From Promethearchaeota archaeon (GTDB lineage Archaea; Asgardarchaeota; Lokiarchaeia; Sigynarchaeales; SOKP01), in assembly GCA_019894735.1 (NCBI GenBank), contig JAGXOB010000022.1:1-7516 (forward strand): a DNA stretch of 7,516 nucleotides, read 5' to 3'. This document shows, in pieces, positions 1 to 5,795 of the stretch. Below the pieces are notes generated by a model. It did no database searches and was not told where the DNA came from. It saw nothing but the letters and a program-made list of their open reading frames with translations. Positions within the stretch are counted from its first letter, which is position 1; every line of letters begins with the position of its first letter. Position numbers and translations under genes: made by a program.

Positions 1-1651
1 GTGTTTTAAAAATTGCTGCTGAAGCAACTATTTTCAGTTCACCTTCTTCAAGAGATTCTCCTACTAAAATCATGTCAGTTTGATAATCTATGTTAACTAA
101 GGGTTGTATAAATTTATGAGGAAAATTACGATCGTGTGAAAAGAATCTCAAATATCTATCATCTTTATCTAACGAATAATAAAGTCCTTGTAGTAATCGT
201 TCATCAGTAGCTTTGATAGGGCGGATTTTAATCGTGTAACCAGTTTTCATTTGATAAGTCGTTTCATATTTATCAGGGTATAAGCTTAACCTACCGTTTA
301 TAGAAAGGGGTAATTTTTGATCTGAATAAACATAATTTATTTTTTTCGCATATTCTAAAAGTTCTTCTCTAAAGTCTGGGTGGGCGACGTTTATCATTTG
401 TAATACTCTTTCACGTATACTTTTTCCAAAAAGATAAGCGATTCCCCATTCAGTAACAACATAATGAATGTCACCCCGTGTTATAACTACTCCCGAACCG
501 GGTTGTAGATACGGAACAATCCTCGAAACAACAGTCCCATCCTTAAGAGTTGCAGTGCTGGGAAGTACAGTTATTGGTTTTCCATCTTTAGAATGGTTTG
601 CGCCTCTAACGAAATCTACTTGACCACCAATACCACTGTAAAATGAATGTCCGAGCGAATCTGCGTTAATCTGTCCTGTTAAATCGATTGTAATTGCAGC
701 GTTTATAGCTACTTGCTTTTTATTTTTACTAATTATAAAGGGATCGTTACAATAGTTACTTGGATGAAATTCAACAAAGGGATTGTTGTCTACAAAATTA
801 TAAAGGCGCCGAGAGCCCATGACAAATGAACAAATAATTTTTCCCTTGTGAATAGTCTTCTTTTTACATGTAATTACGCCCTTTTCGACGAGATCAACTA
901 TTCCATCTGAAAATACTTCGCTATGTACTCCTAAATCTTTTTTCTCCTCTAACTCAACTAAGACTGCATTGGGTATTTTTCCAATCCCCATTTGTATTGT
1001 AGATTCGTCTTCAATGAGGGATGCAACATATTTTCCTATTTTAGTAACGGTCTCATCTGGAGGATCGTAAGTAAACTCGATAATATCGTGATCTGATAAT
1101 ATATACGCATCAATATCGTCCATGTGAATAAAGGAATCACCCAATGTGCGCGGCATCTTAGGATTAACTTCTGCAAGAACATACTCGGCAGACTCTGCTA
1201 TAGGTTTAGCAATATCTACATTAATACCATAACTACAAAATCCAAATTCATCGGGAGGGCTTACTTGAATTAGAGCAGTTTTTAAATGCATTTGCCCCTT
1301 TTCAAAGAATTTTGGAATATCTGAAAGTAGCATTGGGGTGTAATCTGCGAATCCACTCTTTACTGCGTCCCGAAGATTTTCGCTAATAAAAAAAACATTA
1401 TGTCGAAATAAATCTTCTTTACCACCAGCTGATTTGTAATAATCTAAATCGGATAAACTTATAAAATGTATCATTTCTACATCCGTAAGATGAGGACTCA
1501 GTTCAATAAGTTTTGAGGTGAGGTCGATTGGTTCAGAACAACCTGAATCAATAAAAATTCGATCTCCAGGTTTAATATATTTCTTGATTGCGTCTTCTGC
1601 ATTTACATGTTTCTGTTGAAATTTTTTAATGTTCCTCAAATTATTCGACAT
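1..1651 (-). CDS. Acyl-CoA hydrolase/CoA-transferase fused to a Pat-like GNAT domain, 3' end cut by window
   Basis: The reverse-strand frame is open for 550 codons from ATG at 1651 to the window edge without a stop, so the C-terminus is missing. Residues about 10-460 form an acetyl-CoA hydrolase/4-hydroxybutyrate CoA-transferase fold. Visible family motifs are QMGIGKIPNAV (220-230), GVHSE (241-245) with Glu245 where the family has its catalytic glutamate that forms the glutamyl-CoA thioester, SGIGGQVDFVRGA (339-351) and VVTEWGIA (398-405). Residues 472-550 begin a GNAT domain: IKIRPIKATDE, then DDRYLRFF and IDYQTDMILV, a pattern typical of GNATs in Pat-type protein acetyltransferases. The acetyl-CoA-binding loop lies outside the window. 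The fusion is known in annotated 'acetyl-CoA hydrolase/GNAT' proteins. Likely reaction: CoA transfer between acetyl-CoA and a carboxylic acid, or thioester hydrolysis, in the cytoplasm. The substrate cannot be read from sequence. The start is the first in-frame ATG after an in-frame stop, with a weak GGTTGAT upstream. It lies 32 bp downstream of the sirtuin gene, so co-transcription is likely. Confidence 0.9.
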   Translation of the reverse strand, partial: MSNNLRNIKKFQQKHVNAEDAIKKYIKPGDRIFIDSGCSEPIDLTSKLIELSPHLTDVEMIHFISLSDLDYYKSAGGKEDLFRHNVFFISENLRDAVKSGFADYTPMLLSDIPKFFEKGQMHLKTALIQVSPPDEFGFCSYGINVDIAKPIAESAEYVLAEVNPKMPRTLGDSFIHMDDIDAYILSDHDIIEFTYDPPDETVTKIGKYVASLIEDESTIQMGIGKIPNAVLVELEEKKDLGVHSEVFSDGIVDLVEKGVITCKKKTIHKGKIICSFVMGSRRLYNFVDNNPFVEFHPSNYCNDPFIISKNKKQVAINAAITIDLTGQINADSLGHSFYSGIGGQVDFVRGANHSKDGKPITVLPSTATLKDGTVVSRIVPYLQPGSGVVITRGDIHYVVTEWGIAYLFGKSIRERVLQMINVAHPDFREELLEYAKKINYVYSDQKLPLSINGRLSLYPDKYETTYQMKTGYTIKIRPIKATDERLLQGLYYSLDKDDRYLRFFSHDRNFPHKFIQPLVNIDYQTDMILVGESLEEGELKIVASAAIFKT

Positions 1652-1683
1652 TTCATCAACCCATTTTTTAATATAACAGTAAT

Positions 1684-2439
1684 CTAATTATTATTTATCA
1701 ATTTTTTTACTCGTTCAACAATCTTAGGAAGCACTTCTCCAATCTGATCAAAGAACCTCAAATCAGCTTCATCATCGTATGGAGTTTCACCTTCATTTAA
1801 AATAATTAATTTAGCACCGTTTCTCCACGCATACCCCGGCATATTTGCAGCAGGAGTCACAACCAGAGAGGAACCAATTACAAAAAAGACATCAGAGCTT
1901 TGGGATCTTCTCATAGATTCTTCAAGTTCGTCCATCGGTAAAGGATCGCCAAAATTTACAATGCTTGAGATGAGTCTCCCTTCACAATTTGGACAATTTG
2001 GTTGGGTTTTGCGAATTCTGCCGGTTCTGTATCCCGGTCCCAATTTCTTTTTGTCCCATCCTGCTTCCTCAAATGTAAGTTTTTTTCCACAAGCTAAACA
2101 CTTCATGAAATACAAATTGCCATGTAATTCAGCTAACATATCAAACGGGATTCCTGATTTTGCGTGAAGTCCATCCACATTCTGAGAAATAAGGTAATCT
2201 AATTTATCCAACTTTAGTAACTCTACAATTTCATAGTGTCCTTGATTTGGGTTAACTTTATCCCATGGGGGTGATTTTGGCGGACTTAGTCCAGCGTCAC
2301 GCCTCGTCCACACGCCGTCAGGACCCCTGAAGTCGGGTAATCCACTATCTGTTGATATTCCCGCACCTGTGAATACGACAAGCCGATTGGATTCGAAAAT
2401 CCATTTTGCTGCTAATTCGATTTTATCTTCCAATTCCAT
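1684..2439 (-). CDS. sir2: Sir2-family NAD-dependent protein deacylase, SIRT6/7-like
   Basis: The 251-residue protein is a complete sirtuin catalytic core with essentially no extensions. NAD-binding motifs are GAGIS (25-29), PDFRG (35-39), QNVDGLH (86-92), GSSLVV (189-194) and LNEGET (214-219). The catalytic base is His106 in ELHGN. A structural zinc site is formed by Cys114/Cys117 and Cys149/Cys152, separated by a 31-residue insert. Sirtuins remove acyl groups from lysine using NAD+, giving nicotinamide and O-acyl-ADP-ribose. Several stretches read like eukaryotic SIRT6: GVWTRRDAGL after PDFRG, LISQNVDGLHAKSG, AELHGN, and the ADLRFFDQIGEVL ending. The tyrosine/arginine pair of desuccinylase-type (class III) sirtuins is not seen, so deacetylase or long-chain deacylase activity is more likely; that is inference. 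The ATG has no Shine-Dalgarno, suggesting a short-leader or leaderless mRNA. It is the first gene of a probable two-gene operon with the downstream CoA-transferase/GNAT protein. Confidence 0.96.
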   Translation of the reverse strand: MELEDKIELAAKWIFESNRLVVFTGAGISTDSGLPDFRGPDGVWTRRDAGLSPPKSPPWDKVNPNQGHYEIVELLKLDKLDYLISQNVDGLHAKSGIPFDMLAELHGNLYFMKCLACGKKLTFEEAGWDKKKLGPGYRTGRIRKTQPNCPNCEGRLISSIVNFGDPLPMDELEESMRRSQSSDVFFVIGSSLVVTPAANMPGYAWRNGAKLIILNEGETPYDDEADLRFFDQIGEVLPKIVERVKKLINNN

Positions 2440-2473
2440 ATTAATAAGATGAATTTCTGAAAATAAAAATGTA

Positions 2474-2481
2474 ATATATTT
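2474..2481 (-). promoter_or_regulatory. Candidate TATA box for the sirtuin operon
   Basis: Read on the minus strand this is AAATATAT, ending 35 bases before the sirtuin ATG. With the usual archaeal spacing of about 25 bases, transcription would begin near 2450, giving a leader of roughly ten bases. This fits the absence of a Shine-Dalgarno. The surroundings are so AT-rich that other positions are possible, for example the self-complementary TTTATAAA at 2549-2556. The assignment is by position and composition only. Confidence 0.4.
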
Positions 2482-2599
2482 GGATTATAATATTGGATTT
2501 AAGATAATGAATCAATATTTGACACTTATATCTAAAACATGCACTTACTTTATAAATTAATATTCTAATTCTTATATAGGTATAAAATTTTCCCAAATC

Positions 2600-2607
2600 T
2601 TTATATA
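2600..2607 (+). promoter_or_regulatory. Archaeal TATA box (box A) for the 128-residue protein gene
   Basis: The sequence TTTATATA matches the archaeal box A consensus and lies 45 bases upstream of the ATG at 2653. Expected initiation is near 2630, giving a leader of about 20 bases that contains AGGTTGG as a possible weak ribosome-binding site. A second TATA-like element, TTATATAGG, lies upstream at 2572-2580 and closely resembles the element at the right end of the window. The 213-bp interval 2440-2652 otherwise shows no gene. Confidence 0.6.
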
Positions 2608-2652
2608 CTTGCTGGTTGAAGTATTAATAGGATTAATTAGGTTGGATATATT

Positions 2653-3039
2653 ATGACATATGCCCTAAATTTTAATAAAGAAGAAATTTCGAGTATACAA
2701 ATTGACTATACTAAAATTATTTTTAAGCCCGAGCAGTTGCCGTTAATAAAAATTATATCAAAACTCGTTTGCGAGCAAATTACAATACCTAATTTAGCAA
2801 TGAGAAGCACGGCATGGTTCGCTTTAAGTGAATGGCAAAAAAAAGAGAACAAATTGATTTCAGAAATCCCGACTATGAGTACGACAAACAAGTTAAAAGC
2901 TACCAAGGATATTTTTAATATCGGAAAGGATAGATTAAAAAGTATGCTCTCTTATCCTAAGGAGCAGAGTGAAATGTTATTGGATATTTGTTTTGAACGA
3001 GCATTTAAATATTATTTAGATCATCTCAATAGAATTTAA
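2653..3039 (+). CDS. Unrecognised 128-residue soluble protein
   Basis: I do not recognise a family. The reading frame runs from ATG to TAA and is preceded by a good box A promoter, which supports a real gene; it is the only plus-strand gene in the window. The protein has no signal peptide or membrane segment. It appears mostly helical, with an N-terminal hydrophobic stretch around residues 22-40 (LPLIKIISKLVC), a tryptophan-containing segment (RSTAWFALSEWQKKENK, 51-67) and a lysine-rich amphipathic C-terminal half ending in FERAFKYYLDHLNRI. Two cysteines (40 and 113) are isolated, so no zinc-finger pattern is visible. The gene is divergent from the sirtuin operon and convergent with the PHP gene, whose stop lies only 12 bp away. 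It could be a lineage-specific regulatory or scaffold protein, but nothing in the sequence decides this. Confidence 0.75.
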   Translation: MTYALNFNKEEISSIQIDYTKIIFKPEQLPLIKIISKLVCEQITIPNLAMRSTAWFALSEWQKKENKLISEIPTMSTTNKLKATKDIFNIGKDRLKSMLSYPKEQSEMLLDICFERAFKYYLDHLNRI

Positions 3040-3051
3040 AGATAATAGCTC

Positions 3052-3801
3052 CTATTTCTTTAAGTATATAGATTTTTTGAATTCTAAAGATTTTATTAGA
3101 CTTGCAACATTTTCTTCTAAATTGTAATATTCTATCATCTCATAAGGTCCTTCTATATCTTTTAAAGTTGAAAGATGATGAGAATCACACCCAATCGACA
3201 CTTTAATACCACTATCCCTTAATCTATTAAAAAAAATATCATATTTGGGAGCATAAAATTGTGGATAACTTGAATTTAATTCCACTATTACATCGTATCG
3301 CCTTAAGAACTCTAATAACATATCTAAACCTCTAATCATAAAAAATGATGGATCGAAATGAGCAAGTCCTATTAGAGGAAAGCCATTGTAGTTTTTCTTC
3401 TTCCAATAATCAAGAATTTTCTTAAGAAAAGCAATCCCTTCAAAACTCTCGAGATATTCGAATAAAATGAAGTCAAACTTGTTTGGTGAGATATTGTTAA
3501 TTATGAACTTCTCAGAACTACTTAAATCTATCTCTATTCCCTTGAAAAGAGTCAATTTTTTATTTTTCTTAAAAAGATATTCTTTAAATTCCGTTAACTC
3601 TTCTAAATATCTCTTAATTTTATCAAGATTATTAAGGTTAGGGATACGATCAGCTTTCCATGAATCTGTAAAATGATCTGTTATACAAATATAATCTAGA
3701 TCTGTTCTTAGGGCACAATTTATAATTTGTTCAATGGAGTTTCTTCCATCTGAATATTTTGAGTGTATGTGTAAATTTACTTTTGGGGATCCTATTTTCA
3801 T
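3052..3801 (-). CDS. PHP-domain metal-dependent phosphoesterase
   Basis: This 249-residue single-domain protein has the ordered PHP (polymerase and histidinol phosphatase) metal-ligand motifs: NLHIHSKYSDG with His11, His13 and Asp18; ITDH with Asp42 and His43; KGIEID with Glu90; LAHFD with His148; VELN with Glu174; and GCDSHH with Asp206 and His208. PHP enzymes fold as a distorted (beta/alpha)7 barrel and hydrolyse phosphate esters with a di- or trinuclear metal centre. The length matches stand-alone HisJ/YcdX/TrpH-type phosphatases, but the substrate is not evident. The segment after Glu90, where many relatives have a metal-binding histidine in a 'GSVH'-like strand, reads DFILFEYLE (110-118) and lacks histidine. 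No signal peptide is present, so it is cytoplasmic. It starts 47 bp after the permease stop without a clear Shine-Dalgarno and is probably the last gene of that transcript. Histidinol phosphatase is possible, but no his genes are nearby. Confidence 0.9.
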   Translation of the reverse strand: MKIGSPKVNLHIHSKYSDGRNSIEQIINCALRTDLDYICITDHFTDSWKADRIPNLNNLDKIKRYLEELTEFKEYLFKKNKKLTLFKGIEIDLSSSEKFIINNISPNKFDFILFEYLESFEGIAFLKKILDYWKKKNYNGFPLIGLAHFDPSFFMIRGLDMLLEFLRRYDVIVELNSSYPQFYAPKYDIFFNRLRDSGIKVSIGCDSHHLSTLKDIEGPYEMIEYYNLEENVASLIKSLEFKKSIYLKK

Positions 3802-3848
3802 ATGTCTGACTCTTCAAACTTTCAACTGAAATTTTATTTTAAGCTCTA

Positions 3849-5720
3849 TTACATTCCCAATGATTTTATTTCTTTAATGCGATACCATGATAAAATTCCG
3901 AAAATGAAGAGAATTGTCCCAAAAATGAAAAGGATTGAAGTGAAAAGAGTGGTTCCTGCAAAGCTTGGTATGTTCGTAATAGATGCCCCGAAATTTACAA
4001 TTACATCTTGTATCGCGATGGCTTCATTTATGAACATAAACACTATACCAAAGATAACCACTCCCGAGATAAGTTGTAGAATAGCTATTATGAGATTTAT
4101 GTTGTGGATTATCTTAGATCTTCTTTTTCCTAAATCAATGATCTGGGCATTCCCGATATTAATTGCTACTTTTTCTTTATCAACAAACTTAGCATAATAA
4201 TATGCTAATTCTCTCAGAGGTAATAAATCAAGAATAACTGTAACGATTGTAAACACACACAAAGCGATTAAGATTCTGTTTATTATAACTAATTCAGGGT
4301 TAACAACTGAAAAATTATTTATCGCCCATATAAAGAGTCCTATCACAATTGAGAAAAAGAATTTAATACCGGTTAGTGTTAAATTTTTAGAAGGTTTATC
4401 AGTAAATACTAATAATTGATAAGTGAAGCCTATTACTAGTATTATTAGTCCTAAAACCAAAGCTCCGATATCAAAATAAATACCCAGAATCACAGCAAAA
4501 GCTAAAAAGCATATAAAAATGAAAATAGGTAATACTGGAAAAAACGGTGCTTTAAACGGCCGATCTAATTCCTTTCTTTTTCGTCTTAATTTTACAGCAG
4601 CGTAATTTACGAAAGCTAGAGCAAAAAAATAGATGAAATTAGTTATCTGAACAGTCAATCCAATACCTGCGAATACCGTGAATAGAAGGATTATTACTAT
4701 TGTAATTATTAACCCTAATCTTGGTAAATCGGATTTTGTTTTAGTTGCTCGAATTTTTTCGGGTATAAATTTATCTCTTGCTAAAGCTGTAATGATATTA
4801 ACAGCAGAACCAAGCGCTAAATTAATAGCTATCAATGTCGAAATAATAGCAGCAAAAACCATTATATAAAAACCAAATGGTCCAATAACACTTTCAAAAA
4901 CAACAGCTAATAATACGGGTGTTAAGCTTAAATCTTCTGGATTTCCTCCGATGGCTAATAAAGCAACAGAAGTAATTAATAAGTAAATAAGTACCGTTAT
5001 AATTATCGCATATATAATCGTCTTAGGGATGTTCTTTGAAGGATTTTTTAACTCAGGATTTAAATAAGCTATATTCGAAGTTATCGAAGTAAACAAAATA
5101 AATAATAATAAAAAGCCTGGAATTATCCCATCAAGTTTAATAGGGCGAAGAAGTAAATCTGGATTAGTGAATGGTGAGATTATCAATCCGAAAATAATAA
5201 AGAACCCTAATAAGCCTATTAATATGAAGGTAAATAATAATAAAACTCTAATAGCAATTTTTTGTGTTCTAAAAATAATAATACTTGTTAAAAGAATAGG
5301 TAAGAGAGATATCATTGTTACTATTATATCTGAAATTGGAAGGTTTACTTTATCAAAAACTTCTTTAAACACTAAGGCAAATGTTTGTGCAGAAAAAGAA
5401 CATGTAGCGATATTTGCAATCCATAAAAAAAACCCAATTATGAATGCTAAGAATCCACCAATTCCTTCTTTGCTAAAATTATAAGCTCCTCCAGCTATTG
5501 GAAGACTTGTAGAGAGTTCAGCATAATTTAAACCCGTAAAAAATATTAATATTCCCCCTAAAAGGAGACTTAATAATAAGCCAGATCCTGCAAGTTCAAT
5601 ACCTTCTCCTAATAATACGAATATAGAACCACCTATTCCACATCCGATACCATATATTATCCCTTGAGATAATTTTAGTGACCTTTCTTGAAGGATTTCT
5701 TTGGGTTTTATCTCATTCAA
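3849..5720 (-). CDS. APC-superfamily amino-acid permease with extended membrane C-terminus
   Basis: The 623-residue polytopic membrane protein starts with a typical APC first helix containing GIGCGIGGSIF (24-34). This is followed by AELSTSLPIAGGAY (67-80), the loop motif NPELKNPSKNIP (221-232) and the cytoplasmic LRRKRKELDRPFKAP (378-392), all characteristic of amino acid/polyamine/cationic amino-acid transporters. By eye the core spans about 12 helices up to residue 438. About four further hydrophobic segments follow (450-468, 478-499, 540-563, 590-611), separated by a soluble stretch with KFVDKEKVAIN and GKRRSK (511-535). APC proteins move amino acids by proton- or sodium-coupled symport or exchange; the substrate cannot be assigned. 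The start is TTG at 5720: an in-frame stop lies about 30 bases upstream, no other in-frame ATG or GTG precedes helix 1, and the nearby ATG at 5716 is out of frame. It lies between the coiled-coil gene (70 bp upstream) and the PHP gene. Confidence 0.93.
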   Translation of the reverse strand: MNEIKPKEILQERSLKLSQGIIYGIGCGIGGSIFVLLGEGIELAGSGLLLSLLLGGILIFFTGLNYAELSTSLPIAGGAYNFSKEGIGGFLAFIIGFFLWIANIATCSFSAQTFALVFKEVFDKVNLPISDIIVTMISLLPILLTSIIIFRTQKIAIRVLLLFTFILIGLLGFFIIFGLIISPFTNPDLLLRPIKLDGIIPGFLLLFILFTSITSNIAYLNPELKNPSKNIPKTIIYAIIITVLIYLLITSVALLAIGGNPEDLSLTPVLLAVVFESVIGPFGFYIMVFAAIISTLIAINLALGSAVNIITALARDKFIPEKIRATKTKSDLPRLGLIITIVIILLFTVFAGIGLTVQITNFIYFFALAFVNYAAVKLRRKRKELDRPFKAPFFPVLPIFIFICFLAFAVILGIYFDIGALVLGLIILVIGFTYQLLVFTDKPSKNLTLTGIKFFFSIVIGLFIWAINNFSVVNPELVIINRILIALCVFTIVTVILDLLPLRELAYYYAKFVDKEKVAINIGNAQIIDLGKRRSKIIHNINLIIAILQLISGVVIFGIVFMFINEAIAIQDVIVNFGASITNIPSFAGTTLFTSILFIFGTILFIFGILSWYRIKEIKSLGM

Positions 5721-5759
5721 GTTTATTCTTTCTGATTTGTAATTTTCTTACTAGGTTAC

Positions 5760-5795
5760 CTTAAGATCAAAACTCTACTACTCTACTCACTTAAG
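5760..5795. repeat. Small repeat cluster between the coiled-coil and permease genes
   Basis: Two perfect tandem copies of the 8-mer ACTCTACT occupy 5772-5787. They are flanked by two copies of CTTAAGAT at 5760-5767 and 5790-5797; the second overlaps the stop codon of the coiled-coil gene. CTTAAG is self-complementary, so the two copies could pair as a 6-bp stem around the tandem repeat. Such short repeats can arise by chance in AT-rich DNA, and no terminator-like U-run follows on the minus strand. Confidence 0.35.

Noticed and set aside
1961..2167. Plus-strand open frame inside the sirtuin gene
   Set aside because: It is antisense to the zinc-binding region of an intact, well-conserved sirtuin and has no motif of its own.
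3052..3801. RNase P subunit Rpp30, which shares a related barrel fold
   Set aside because: The full set of HxH, DH, GIE and DxH metal ligands is present, which points to a catalytic PHP phosphoesterase rather than the RNA-binding protein.
3802..4197. 131-codon plus-strand open frame starting back-to-back with the PHP gene
   Set aside because: It lies antisense over the 3' part of the permease gene, has a low-complexity composition expected from membrane-helix complement, and lacks a recognisable domain or promoter.
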